Source: Nocardiopsis kunsanensis DSM 44524 (GTDB lineage: Bacteria; Actinomycetota; Actinomycetes; Streptosporangiales; Streptosporangiaceae). Taken from it: DNA of 64,000 nt. The stretch covers positions 62,001 through 126,000 of the forward strand of contig NZ_ANAY01000016.1 in NCBI RefSeq assembly GCF_000340965.1. Direction: 5' to 3'. Below, one piece after another: positions 16,709 through 25,329 of this stretch. Within the stretch, counting starts at the first letter, position 1, and every line of letters starts with the position of its first letter. The position numbers and the translations under genes are program-made. The notes below the pieces were generated by a model. That model ran no database searches, was not told where the DNA came from, and saw only the letters and a list, made by a program, of their open reading frames with translations.

Positions 16709-16877
16709 GCCTCTCTCCCGGGGGCGCTGGTGTACACGCGCGAGCAGCCGAAAAGGTTCACGTTCGACGACGACACAGCCGGAACCGGCCAATCCGCCGT
16801 CCACCCGGCCTTTCGGCGTTACTCTCTGTGGTCTGACCAGCCGCCCTGACTCCCGGACAGCCTTGAGGGGTGCATCG

Positions 16878-17957
16878 GTGCCAGACCAGACAACGACGAA
16901 ACCGACCGTCGTGGTGACCACCGCCGGCTCGGCCCCCACACCCGGCACCATCCTCCACCTGCGCTCCTGCGGGTTCCGTGTGGTGGCCACCGACGTCGAC
17001 CCCGCTGCCCCCGGTCTGTACCTGGCCGACCGGGGCTGCCTGGTTCCCCCGGGCGACAGCGAGGCGTTCCTGCCCCGCCTGCGGCAGTTGTGCGCGGAGG
17101 AGCGGGCCGTGGCGGTCATCCCCCTGGTCGACGAGGAGCTCCTCGGGGTCGGCACGCTCGACGGCCCCGCCACCACGGTGCTGCTGCCCCGCCCGGAATT
17201 CGTACGCACCTGCCTGGACAAGTACGTCCTCATGCGCGAGCTCGACACGGCCGGGATCGGCGTGCCGCGCACCTGGCCGATGTCCGAATGGCCCGCACAG
17301 GCCGCCGACACCGCACCCGGAGGGCTGGTGGTCAAACCCCGCAGCGGACGCGGCAGCCGCGGGGTGTCCTTCGTCGGTTCCGCACAGGACATGGCGCGGG
17401 CCGTGGCCGAGGGCGGGTACGGCACCGAGGAGCTCATCGTGCAGGAGCGGGTCACCGGACCCGAGTACACCGTCTCCGTGGTCGCCTGGCGCGACGGACG
17501 GGCCCAGGCCGTGGTGCCCAAGGAGGTCGTACTCAAGCAGGGCGTCACCAAATACGCGGTGACCCGCCGCAACGAAGCGGTGGAGGAGGCCTGCCGCGCG
17601 ATCCAGGAGAACCTGCGCGCCGACGGCCCCTTCAACGTGCAGTTGTGCTTGGACGGCCACGGGCGTCCACGGGTGTTCGAGATCAACCCCCGGTTCTCGT
17701 CCACGGCGGCCCTGACCAGGGCTGCGGGGGTCGACGAGATCGCCGGGCTGTTGAGCCAGGCGGTACTCGGGGGTCCGCCGCTCACCGACGACTGGCACGA
17801 GGGGGTGGCCATGGTGCGGCGCTGGACCGACGAGTTCCTGAGCGAGTCCCAGTTCACCTCGCACGGCATCTCGCCCGCACCACCCGCTGCGGCGCCCGCC
17901 CGGCCCTCGCACGAGGACGCGCCGGACGAGCACCGGTCCCCGGTGCGTGCACGGTGA
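16878..17957 (+). CDS. ATP-grasp ligase, PylC/carbamoyl-phosphate-synthase-like
   Basis: A 359-residue ATP-grasp protein. The N-terminal Rossmann-like part (VVVTTAGSAPTPGTILHLRS) recalls PylC and CarB-like ligases. The ATP-binding portion includes LVVKPRSGRGSRGVSFV and the metal-binding end VFEINPRFSSTAALT. Such enzymes activate a carboxylate as acyl phosphate and join it to an amine or thiol. It starts at GTG 16878 with GAGGGG upstream and overlaps the phosphatase gene by 4 bp (GTGA). The pairing suggests a shared pathway making or salvaging a phosphorylated small molecule, but no substrate can be assigned. Confidence 0.8.
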   Translation: MPDQTTTKPTVVVTTAGSAPTPGTILHLRSCGFRVVATDVDPAAPGLYLADRGCLVPPGDSEAFLPRLRQLCAEERAVAVIPLVDEELLGVGTLDGPATTVLLPRPEFVRTCLDKYVLMRELDTAGIGVPRTWPMSEWPAQAADTAPGGLVVKPRSGRGSRGVSFVGSAQDMARAVAEGGYGTEELIVQERVTGPEYTVSVVAWRDGRAQAVVPKEVVLKQGVTKYAVTRRNEAVEEACRAIQENLRADGPFNVQLCLDGHGRPRVFEINPRFSSTAALTRAAGVDEIAGLLSQAVLGGPPLTDDWHEGVAMVRRWTDEFLSESQFTSHGISPAPPAAAPARPSHEDAPDEHRSPVRAR

Positions 17958-18748
17958 GCGCCCCGCAGACCCATCCCCTGGCCGAGGCCGTGGCCGGCGC
18001 CGTCACCGGGGTCGGGGCGTTGCTGCGCACCTGGCGCGCCGATCCGGCGAACCTGAACGGGGTCTGGGAGGGCAGCCAGTTCAAGGCCCGGGCCGACGCG
18101 ATGGCGCACCGGGCGTTGAGTGACCGGCTCGCGGCGATCGATCCGACCATCCCGGTCCTGAGTGAGGAGGACCCCGCGGGCCTGCCCCGGCACCGTCCCT
18201 CCCGTTACTGGCTCATCGACCCCGTCGACGGCACCGCCAGCTACATCCACGGGTTCTCCGGCTACGTCACCCAGGCAGCGCTGGTCATCGGCGAGCGGCC
18301 CGAGGTCGCAGCGGTGTACGCACCCGACAGCGACACGCTCTACACGGCGGTGCGGGGCCGGGGTGCGCACCGTGACGGCCGGCGCCTGCCGCCTCTGGGC
18401 GCCTGGCCACCGGGGGCAGGTGTGCTCACCGACAACACGCCGGAACCGCGCGGTGTGGCGTTGCGGGTGTACGAGCACTTCGGTTACGACGCGTACCTGG
18501 AGAGCGGGAGCATCTCCCTGAAGTTGTGCCTGATCGCCGAGGGCACCGCGCACCTGTTCGTCAAGGACGTGCCGGTACGTGACTGGGACGTGGCCGCGCC
18601 GGCGCTGCTGTTGTCGGAGGTGGGCGGCCATCTGACCCGGTTGGACGGGACCGGTTTCACCTTCCGCGGGCCGTGGGAGCACACCGGGCTGGTGGGTGCC
18701 GCCGACCCTTCCACGGGGCGTCGGGCCGCGCACTGGTCGGCGGGCTGA
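17954..18748 (+). CDS. Inositol monophosphatase-family phosphatase
   Basis: A 264-residue member of the IMPase/CysQ/FBPase superfamily. Metal ligands are in LSEEDP, the family core IDPVDGTASYIHGF, and the C-terminal WDVAAPALLLSEVGG. The usual E-E-rich helix near the N terminus is present as SQFKARADAMA. It may hydrolyse inositol phosphate, a sugar phosphate or PAP; the sequence does not discriminate. It begins at GTG 17954, overlapping the ATP-grasp stop. Confidence 0.82.
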   Translation: MSAPQTHPLAEAVAGAVTGVGALLRTWRADPANLNGVWEGSQFKARADAMAHRALSDRLAAIDPTIPVLSEEDPAGLPRHRPSRYWLIDPVDGTASYIHGFSGYVTQAALVIGERPEVAAVYAPDSDTLYTAVRGRGAHRDGRRLPPLGAWPPGAGVLTDNTPEPRGVALRVYEHFGYDAYLESGSISLKLCLIAEGTAHLFVKDVPVRDWDVAAPALLLSEVGGHLTRLDGTGFTFRGPWEHTGLVGAADPSTGRRAAHWSAG

Positions 18749-18826
18749 ACCGCCTCCGGGCCGGCTTCGCCGAATCCTGGCCCGGCGCACACAAGTCGCG
18801 TCCACAGGGCCTTTCCGCGGCAAAAG

Positions 18827-19324
18827 GTGAAGCGTATCGTGTGGGCCACGACTCGCGCCTGTGGGGGTGGGAAGTTGCAGGACCAACGTCTGCCGCTGAA
18901 GCAGATCCGTGCCTCCGACGGCGAGCGTGACCTCACCGTCGAACGCCTCGCCCGCGCTTTCGCCGAGGGCCGCCTGGACCGTGAGGAGTACGACCGCCGC
19001 GTCGATTCGGCGCTGATGGCCGTGCGCGTGGGTGAGCTCGGGCGGCTGACCGCCGACCTGCCGCGTCCCACGTTCTCCGGTCGGCGCCCCCGTTTCAACG
19101 GCACACGGCGCGGCGGCGACCTCGGTTCGTGGGCGGTGCCGCTGCGGGAGTGGAACGACGAGTGGCGTGCCTGGGGCGGCGCCGCACTGGTCCTCACCGG
19201 CCTGTGGGGGATCACGAGTGTCGTGGGCGGTGCTCTGTTCCCCTTCTGGCCGGTGGTGCCGTTGGCGATCTGGGCGGCCCTGCTGCTGGTGTCGGCGCTG
19301 GTTCCGGGCCAGGAGCATACCTGA
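18827..19324 (+). CDS. DUF1707 (SHOCT-like) membrane protein
   Basis: A 165-residue protein with an N-terminal DUF1707 domain (LKQIRASDGERDLTVERL ... GRLDREEYDRRVDSA) followed by a basic linker and two closely spaced membrane segments (GAALVLTGLWGITSVVGGAL, VVPLAIWAALLLVSAL). DUF1707 is a short actinobacterial domain with a DxxR/GRL..EEYDRR pattern, of unknown role, usually cytosolic. Start is uncertain: GTG 18827 or TTG 18875 both fit, the latter closer to the conserved domain. Confidence 0.8.
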   Translation: MKRIVWATTRACGGGKLQDQRLPLKQIRASDGERDLTVERLARAFAEGRLDREEYDRRVDSALMAVRVGELGRLTADLPRPTFSGRRPRFNGTRRGGDLGSWAVPLREWNDEWRAWGGAALVLTGLWGITSVVGGALFPFWPVVPLAIWAALLLVSALVPGQEHT

Positions 19325-19403
19325 AAGCCCTGGGGGCGGTCCCCGCTGCGGGGCGCGTGGGCCCAGAGGGGCGGACCTGCCGCGGGGAACGGTACGAGCG
19401 GTG

Positions 19404-19898
19404 TCAGCCGACGGCGTGCAGCCAGCGTACGGGGGCGCCGTCGCCTGCGTACCGGAAGGGTTCGAGCTCCTCGTCCCAAGCCTTGCCGGTGAGCAGCTCC
19501 AGCTGTGCGATCAGGTCCGCTCCTCCGGCGGCGGCCTGTTCGGTGGCCGCGCGCAGGCGCCCCTCGGGCACCAGGACCTCGCCGGCGGCGCTCATGATGG
19601 AGGCGAACATGCCCAGCGACGGCGTATAGCTGTAGCGAACACCGTCGCAGTCGGGTGAGCCCTCCTCGGTCACCTCGAACCGCAGCCGCTGCCACGTGTT
19701 GAGGGCCGAAGCGATCTCCCCGGCCGTCCCGGGCCTGCCCTGCCAGTTGAGTTCGGCCCGGTGGTTTCCTGGGGCCGCGGGTTGAGCGACCCAATCGAGT
19801 TTGACGGGCACACCGACGACACCCGCGACCGCCCACTCGACGTGTGGGCACAGCGCCGCGGGCGCGGAGTGGACGTACATGACGCCACGTGCGGACAC
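19404..19898 (-). CDS. DUF3145 family protein
   Basis: A 164-residue protein matching the actinobacteria-restricted DUF3145 pattern: RGVMYVHSAPAALCPHVEWA at the N terminus, LNWQGRPGTAGEIASAL in the middle, and EELEPFRYAGDGAPVRWLH at the C terminus. The function is unknown; it is a conserved single-copy cytosolic protein. GTG at 19898 is chosen because AGGAGG lies 7 bp upstream and the family begins there. Confidence 0.9.
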   Translation of the reverse strand: MSARGVMYVHSAPAALCPHVEWAVAGVVGVPVKLDWVAQPAAPGNHRAELNWQGRPGTAGEIASALNTWQRLRFEVTEEGSPDCDGVRYSYTPSLGMFASIMSAAGEVLVPEGRLRAATEQAAAGGADLIAQLELLTGKAWDEELEPFRYAGDGAPVRWLHAVG

Positions 19899-20008
19899 CG
19901 AACCTCCTGTTACGAACGAGTGCGCTTCCCCGACGCCCTCGTACCACGAGAAGGTTGCATACCCGCCTTGATGCGTTTGCCCCATTGTGCCGTAAGGGCA
20001 TCCGGAGA

Positions 20009-20026
20009 ACCAGCGGTCACGCTGGT
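20009..20026. promoter_or_regulatory. Inverted repeat in divergent promoter region
   Basis: ACCAGCG-GTCA-CGCTGGT is a perfect inverted repeat midway between the DUF3145 gene and the divergent sigma factor gene. It could be an operator or a weak hairpin; nothing else distinguishes the interval 19899-20116. Confidence 0.3.
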
Positions 20027-20116
20027 CGTTTTCCTGCGTTCCCCCCGTCACCGGGGCTCCCAGCGGTTAGCGTGAGCCTCGGAGCGGCAGGCAGTCCGAT
20101 CATAGTGGGGGCGGTT

Positions 20117-20758
20117 GTGCCAGACCAGCCGGGTGAGGGCAACCACGGCACGAACGAGTCACAGAAAACGATACTTTCGACCACAGTCGAGGGCGAAACC
20201 CCACCCGGGTTGCCGATTCCGGCCAGAACGGACGAGGACGACGCAGCCCTGGTCGCCCGGGCCCGGAAGGGCGACGCCCGTGCCTGGGAGGCCATCGTCG
20301 ACCGGCACCTACCCATGGTCAACGCCATCGCGACCTCCTACCGGCTGGGTTCCCCCGACCGGGAGGACGCCGTGCAGACGGTGTGGCTGACTCTCAATCA
20401 GCACCTGCCCCACCTGCATTCACCACACCATCTGCGCCATTGGCTGCGCCGTGTCACACGTTCCCTCTGTGGCCGGCAGCGCCGGCAGATCCGGCACCTG
20501 CAACCCGTGGATCCACAGGTCCTGGCCGCGCGGGCCCCGGGAGAGGAGGCATCGAGCCACGAGCACGATCCGGAGACGCTCTACCTGCGCAAGGAGCTCC
20601 ACGAAGCTCTGCACCGCGCCGTGGGCGGCCTCACCGACCCCGCCGACCGGCGCGCCGCCCGCTACTACCTGGGCCAGGCCCCCGCGCACGAGACCACGCC
20701 CGTGGAGCGGCGGCGCCTCAAACGCCGGCTCCACCGACTGCTGAGGGAGCACCGTTGA
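20117..20758 (+). CDS. Sigma-70 family (ECF-type) RNA polymerase sigma factor
   Basis: A 213-residue protein. Region 2 is clear: DDAALVARARKGDARAWEAI, then YRLGSPDREDAVQTVWL, with LRHWLRRVTRS after it. The C-terminal region lacks an obvious well-formed region 4 but contains a basic helical end (VERRRLKRRLHRLLREHR). It starts at GTG 20117, after an N-terminal extension of about 40 residues. Its TGA overlaps a TTG start of the next gene. It forms a three-gene module with that gene and a TPR-CHAT protease, suggesting that the protease signals to transcription. Confidence 0.78.
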   Translation: MPDQPGEGNHGTNESQKTILSTTVEGETPPGLPIPARTDEDDAALVARARKGDARAWEAIVDRHLPMVNAIATSYRLGSPDREDAVQTVWLTLNQHLPHLHSPHHLRHWLRRVTRSLCGRQRRQIRHLQPVDPQVLAARAPGEEASSHEHDPETLYLRKELHEALHRAVGGLTDPADRRAARYYLGQAPAHETTPVERRRLKRRLHRLLREHR

Positions 20759-21171
20759 ACCACCGTGTCGCACACACCGGGGACCTGCGTGGGCGGGCCT
20801 CCGCTCTGGCAGCCTTCGACCGCTCCGACGACCGGCGCGGGCAGGCACGGCTCACCGCCGAGCGCTGCCCCGACCCCGAGCCCGTGCGTGCTCACGGGCC
20901 GGACCTGCTCACCCACATGCGTTTCGACCACGACAGCCTCAGCATCGACCTGTGGGTGCGTGACAGGGGAGGCACACGTTCGCTGTCCGGGCTGGTCGTC
21001 GGGGAGCCGGCCGGGTCCCGCGTCCAGGTACGCCGTCCCGGCCACGCCTACGACCGGCGGGTGGCCCTGGACGGCTCCTTCGGGGTGGTGGAGCTCGCAC
21101 CGGGGCCGGTGAGTCTGGTGGTGCGGTCCCGGGACGAGACCTCGGTCGTGACGGACTGGTTCACGGTCTGA
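20755..21171 (+). CDS. Small protein between sigma factor and CHAT genes
   Basis: A 138-residue protein with no recognisable catalytic motif, signal peptide or membrane segment. The N-terminal 50 residues are charged and probably flexible; the rest reads as beta-strands (LSIDLWVRDRGGTRSLSGLVVG ... VELAPGPVSLVVRSRDETSVVT), suggesting a small beta-sandwich. The TTG at 20755 overlaps the sigma stop (TTGA), so its translation is tied to the sigma factor. It is a candidate sigma-binding partner or protease target, by position only. Not an anti-sigma of known type: no HxxxCxxC motif. Confidence 0.7.
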   Translation: MNHRVAHTGDLRGRASALAAFDRSDDRRGQARLTAERCPDPEPVRAHGPDLLTHMRFDHDSLSIDLWVRDRGGTRSLSGLVVGEPAGSRVQVRRPGHAYDRRVALDGSFGVVELAPGPVSLVVRSRDETSVVTDWFTV

Positions 21172-21557
21172 CCCGCCGTGCTCGGCCCGGTTCCCGACTC
21201 GGGCCGTAGGCCCCGGCACCTGAGAGCGCTTCCCCCTCCCTCCGGGGCCACGCACCGGTACGCCCTCCCGGCTCCGCCTGGCCTTCCCCCTGCTCCCCCC
21301 TCAGGGCCGTCCCTCCAACACCGCCCCGCACTCCGGTCCCCTGACACCCGTGGTTGTCTCCCCGCACAGAAGCGGATGTTCTGAACCCGGCTCCCGGGAC
21401 ACACAGAAAACACGGACGCGTGCGCTCTCTTGTCCGGGTTCGATCCGGTTCGCCCATCGCTCCGTGCACCGTCTCCTCCCGAACCCTCCCCACACCGCGA
21501 AGGAGCTGGCCACACTGGGGACCGTCCCGGCCCCCACCGTGGAAAGAGGCGTCCTCC
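21172..21557. other. Non-coding interval upstream of CHAT gene
   Basis: 386 bp without a supportable gene. A hairpin GGCCCG/CGGGCC (21184-21205, 10-nt loop) lies right after the upstream stop. The rest is Pro/Arg-coding-like GC-rich sequence with no clear family. A promoter for the CHAT gene may lie here. Confidence 0.4.
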
Positions 21558-23486
21558 GTGGCACCGAACTCACCCCCGCTCACCTCCTCGGCCGCTCTGC
21601 GCACCGGACACACACTGCTCAGACAGGTGGGGGAAGGTGTGCAACTGGCCCGCAGCGGACGTTTCGAGGACACCGTCGCCCTGCTCGACGAGACCCAGTA
21701 CCTCCTACGCCGCCACCCGCTCTCCCGGGTCTCCACGGTGCTCCCCGGAACCCTGGCCAACCTGGGGCTGGCCCAGAGCCTGTGCGGGAACTTCACTGCC
21801 GCGCGGGACCACCTGCAGGAGGCACGCTCCCGGGCGGACGAGCACGGGTTGGCGGTCCTGGACCTCATCGTCCGTCAGAACCTGGGCTGTCTCGCCCTGC
21901 ACCGGGGCGACAGCGCGGCCGCCATCGGGCTCTTCCACGATCTGCTGCCCAGCATGCCCGAGGACCGGCGCGAGGCCCTGCACGTGGACATGGCCGAGGC
22001 CCTGCTGACCGAGGGCCTCGTGGAGGAGGCCGTGGAGGCTCTGGACGACAGTGCGGGCGCGGGTCCCACAGCACAGCTACGTGAGGCCACACTCCGCCTG
22101 CTGGAGGGCGATCCGGCGCACGCCCGCGCCGTCGGCCTGCAGGTACGGCAGCTGCACGGGCGCGGGTCATTGTGGTACCGGTTCGCCGAACGTCTGGTGT
22201 ACCGGGCCGGACGGCGCTCGCCCCGCCGCCGTCGCCGGGGGTGTCCCGTACCCGTTTCGAACGCGCACCCGCCGCACACCGTGCGTGCGGGGCTGGCGCA
22301 GGCCTTGTCGACGGGCGCCGCGGAGACGGCTCTGGAGTGGGCCGAACTGACACGGGCCTCGAGGACACCCCTCGTTCCGGGGCCGACCGCGGCGGCCGAC
22401 CGGGAACACACCGACGCCTACAGGTCCTCGCACGCACACTCGGGAGCAGCCGGGGCGGAAGCCCGGGCACGGGAGTGGGAACAGGCCCGGTGGCGTTCGT
22501 TCTACGCCCCGCATCTGCGCCGGGCCCTGTCTCCCCCGGAGGCGGCCCCCTCCACCCGGGACGGTACGGAGCCGTGGTGTCCGGTCACGGACACGCTGCG
22601 GGGCCGTCTCGGAGGTCGGGCCTACGTACGGTACGTACAGATCGACGACCGGGCCTGGGCATTGGTGGCCTCGGAGGAAGGTGTCGAGGCCTTCCCCTTG
22701 GGCTCGGCCGCGGACCTGTCGGCCCGGGCCGCACGTTTCGCCGCCTGCGCCCCGGGCGGCCCCGGGTTCGCGCGGGCCGCGGACGAAGCGGGCAGGTCCC
22801 TGCTGGGCCCGGTACTCGCGAGGATCGGCGACCGGCCCCTGGTCCTGTCGTGGGACCCCTTCCTGGGAGAACCTCCCTGGGGCGCCCTTCCGGCACTGTG
22901 CGGGCGTCCGCTGTCCCTGGTGGCCTCGGCACGGGCATGGTTGGAGCGGCCCTCCGAGGTGCCGTCCCCGGACCGTGTGCTGCTCGCGTCGGGCCCCACC
23001 CTTCCCGGCGCCGTGGCCGAGGTGGACGCGCTGGCCCGCCTGTACCCGCAGGCGCGGGTCCTGTCCGGGGAGCGGGCCCGGCCGGAGGCGGTGCTGGAGG
23101 GGATGGAGCACTCCGACCTGGTGCATCTGGCCGGGCACGGGCACGTGCCGAAGCGGGCGGCGATGCTTGCGTCGGTGGAGTTGGAGGGGGCTCCGCTGCT
23201 GGCCTGCGATCTGGCCGGGATCGAGCGGGTTCCGTCGGTGGTCACGTTGGCCACGTGCTGGAACGGGCGTGCCTTCGGGCGCCGTGCCGGCCCGCCGTTG
23301 GGGTTCGTGGGGGCGTTGTTGGCCCGGGGTGCCCGTGCTGTGGTGGCCAGCCCCGTCCCGGTACGCGACGCGCAGACGGGTACGGCCATGCGGCGGTTCC
23401 ACCGGGCTCTGGCGGCCGGGACGCCTGTGCCCGAGGCGGTCGCGCTCCACCTCGGGCATGCGGGGTTCTGCTGCTACGGCGGGTGA
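21558..23486 (+). CDS. TPR-CHAT domain protein (caspase-like protease)
   Basis: A 642-residue protein. The first 250 residues are tetratricopeptide-like helical repeats (LANLGLAQSLCGNFTAARDH). The C-terminal part is a CHAT domain with the catalytic pair in HLAGHGHV (His527) and LATCWNG (Cys567), so it is probably an active cysteine protease of the caspase clan. Family length is usual. GTG at 21558 follows a GAAAGAGG site; a start at 21354 would add non-conserved sequence. It sits after a sigma factor and a small protein. TPR-CHAT proteases control a sigma factor in the type III-E Craspase system. An analogous role here is inferred. Confidence 0.82.
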   Translation: MAPNSPPLTSSAALRTGHTLLRQVGEGVQLARSGRFEDTVALLDETQYLLRRHPLSRVSTVLPGTLANLGLAQSLCGNFTAARDHLQEARSRADEHGLAVLDLIVRQNLGCLALHRGDSAAAIGLFHDLLPSMPEDRREALHVDMAEALLTEGLVEEAVEALDDSAGAGPTAQLREATLRLLEGDPAHARAVGLQVRQLHGRGSLWYRFAERLVYRAGRRSPRRRRRGCPVPVSNAHPPHTVRAGLAQALSTGAAETALEWAELTRASRTPLVPGPTAAADREHTDAYRSSHAHSGAAGAEARAREWEQARWRSFYAPHLRRALSPPEAAPSTRDGTEPWCPVTDTLRGRLGGRAYVRYVQIDDRAWALVASEEGVEAFPLGSAADLSARAARFAACAPGGPGFARAADEAGRSLLGPVLARIGDRPLVLSWDPFLGEPPWGALPALCGRPLSLVASARAWLERPSEVPSPDRVLLASGPTLPGAVAEVDALARLYPQARVLSGERARPEAVLEGMEHSDLVHLAGHGHVPKRAAMLASVELEGAPLLACDLAGIERVPSVVTLATCWNGRAFGRRAGPPLGFVGALLARGARAVVASPVPVRDAQTGTAMRRFHRALAAGTPVPEAVALHLGHAGFCCYGG

Positions 23487-23490
23487 GTCT

Positions 23491-24144
23491 CTACCAGCCG
23501 CGCTCGTGCCACTCCCCGAGGCTGGGGCGCTCGGCGCCGAGGGTGGTGTCGCGGCCATGGCCGGGGTAGACCCACGTGTCGTCGTCCATGGCCCCGAAGA
23601 CGCGCTCCTCCACGTCGCCGAGGAGGCGGCGGAAGTCCTCGTCGGACCACGTGCGGCCCACACCGCCCGGGAAGAGGCTGTCCCCCGTGAACAGGTGGGT
23701 GCGCCCCTCGGGGTCGTCGTAGCGCAGTGCGATCGAGCCGGGGGTGTGCCCGCGCAGGTGCACGACGGAGATCGAGCATTCCCCGACGCGGACACGTGTG
23801 CCGTCCACGGCGGGCTCGTCCACGGACACGGGCAGTTCGTCGGCGTCGTCGGGGTGGGCCACGGTGCGGGCGCCGGTCTGGCCGACGACCTCGGCCAGGG
23901 CCTGCCAGTGGTCCTGGTGGCGGTGGGTGGTGATCACCCGCGCCAGTCCGTCCTCACCGACCAGCTCGAGCAGGCGGTCCGCCTCTGCTGCCGCATCGAT
24001 GAGCACCGCCTCGCCGGTGGCACGGCAACGCAGCAGGTAGGCGTTGTTGTCCATCGGTCCGACGGCCAGTTTGTGGATCGTCAGGTGCGGTAGTTCTCGC
24101 AGGTCGGCGGGGCCGCCGACCCTGGTATCTCCGGAGTAGCTCAC
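23491..24144 (-). CDS. MBL-fold metallo-hydrolase (glyoxalase II-like)
   Basis: A 217-residue metallo-beta-lactamase-fold enzyme. The motif THRHQDHW gives the HxHxDH set, GHTPGS the next His, and FTGDSLFPGGVGRT the bridging Asp, with a final VYPGHG. This motif order with GDSLFPGGVGRT is typical of the glyoxalase II/persulfide dioxygenase group. It probably hydrolyses a thioester. GTG at 24144 is chosen; a start at 24237 gives a Pro-rich non-conserved leader. It is convergent with the CHAT gene with 4 bp between stops. Confidence 0.85.
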   Translation of the reverse strand: MSYSGDTRVGGPADLRELPHLTIHKLAVGPMDNNAYLLRCRATGEAVLIDAAAEADRLLELVGEDGLARVITTHRHQDHWQALAEVVGQTGARTVAHPDDADELPVSVDEPAVDGTRVRVGECSISVVHLRGHTPGSIALRYDDPEGRTHLFTGDSLFPGGVGRTWSDEDFRRLLGDVEERVFGAMDDDTWVYPGHGRDTTLGAERPSLGEWHERGW

Positions 24145-24341
24145 CCGACTATTGTGGCCCGGCCCCGGACTCGTACAAACCCCACCCCGGGGTTCCGGTA
24201 CGGGAAACGCGCAGCGCCGATGCCCTGCGCAGGTCACCCGGTACCCGTGGCTGCCGCTCGGGGCGGGCCGGTCCCGGGGGCGGAGCGGGCGTCCCGCTCC
24301 GCGTTCCCGAGTCGGGACGCGGACCCGGGAGTGTGGTCGGG

Positions 24342-25157
24342 TCAGCGCGACCAGGAGGGCGAACGCTTCTCGAAGAACGCGGATCGGCCCTCGGCCGCCT
24401 CCTCACCGGCGAAGAACTCCGCGGACAGCTCACCCATGCGGGCGAAGGCCTCGGCGCGGCGGTCCGGAACGGACTCGGTGCCGCCCCCGACCTCGTCGAG
24501 CAGCTGTTTGGTGCGGGACAGCGCGGCGGGCGCGGCCACGCGCAGGCCCTCCAGGACACGCTCCGACGCCTCCGCCATCTCCCCGTGGGGCACCGCCTGG
24601 GTGATGAGCCCGGCCTCGGCCGCGGTTTCGGCGTCGAACGTCTCTCCGGTGAGGAAGTAGTAGCTGAGCCGGCGCGCATGCATCCGGGCCGACACCGGGA
24701 CCGAGATGATCGCCGGGACCGCGCCGATGCGCACCTCGGTGAAGGCGAAGGTGGCGCTCTTCGGCGCGAGGGCGATGTCGGCCGCAGCCACCAGGCCGAT
24801 GCCGCCGGCGCGCGCCACACCGTTGAGCACCGCCACCACCGGCTTGGGCCCGTCCATGATCTGCTCGAAGATCTCCGGGAGCTCGGGGGCCGGTTCGACC
24901 TCCTCTCCCGCCAGGGCGGCACCGATCTCCTTGAGGTCGGCCCCGGCGCAGAAGACCGGCCCGGTGGCGGTGAGCACGACGGCGCGGACCTCGTCGTCGG
25001 CCATGGCATCGGCCAGGGCCCGGGACAGCTCCGTCCGCAGGCGTGCGGAGAGCGCGTTGCGGTTGCGCGGGGAGTCGAGGGTGACGGTGGCGACGGCTCG
25101 TTCGACGGTGAGCGTCACCAGCGGGGTGTCGCCGGCGGGGGGCTGCTGCTGCGTCAT
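24342..25157 (-). CDS. Enoyl-CoA hydratase/isomerase family protein
   Basis: A 271-residue crotonase-fold protein. The N-terminal CoA-binding segment (RNRNALSARLRTELSRAL), the oxyanion motif VFCAGADLKEI and NGVARAGGIGLVAAADI match the family. Usual length is 260-270. It could be an enoyl-CoA hydratase in beta-oxidation or a related isomerase. ATG at 25157 is the natural start; upstream sequence is not protein-like. The substrate is not evident. Confidence 0.88.
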   Translation of the reverse strand: MTQQQPPAGDTPLVTLTVERAVATVTLDSPRNRNALSARLRTELSRALADAMADDEVRAVVLTATGPVFCAGADLKEIGAALAGEEVEPAPELPEIFEQIMDGPKPVVAVLNGVARAGGIGLVAAADIALAPKSATFAFTEVRIGAVPAIISVPVSARMHARRLSYYFLTGETFDAETAAEAGLITQAVPHGEMAEASERVLEGLRVAAPAALSRTKQLLDEVGGGTESVPDRRAEAFARMGELSAEFFAGEEAAEGRSAFFEKRSPSWSR

Positions 25158-25279
25158 CGCAGTCGACCTTTCCGGGGGCCGTCCACGTCGGTGGGGACGT
25201 GAGGACTCGTGTGTTACGTGACACCCCACACGTTAGGTCACGGGTCGCGGGCACCCGCTGCCCGGGCCCCGGACACGGA

Positions 25280-25317
25280 GAGGGCACCGCCCCACCCGCG
25301 GTGGTGGCGGTGCCCTC
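25280..25317. terminator. Terminator downstream of DUF5998 gene
   Basis: Arms GAGGGCACCGCC (25280-25291) and GGCGGTGCCCTC (25306-25317) with a 14-nt loop that can itself pair (CCACC/GGTGG). It ends 12 bp from the DUF5998 stop on the minus strand. Confidence 0.75.
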
Positions 25318-25329
25318 GCAGCACGCCGG

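Noticed and set aside
16007-19318. Very long minus-strand open frame opposite the PEBP, ATP-grasp and phosphatase genes
   Set aside because: It is a codon-position shadow in GC-rich DNA. It has low-complexity Arg/Pro/Gly content, and the plus-strand genes have clear family motifs.
20117-23486. Type III-E CRISPR (Craspase) locus
   Set aside because: Only the TPR-CHAT and sigma-like parts are present. There is no gRAMP/Cas7-11 gene and no repeat array in the window.
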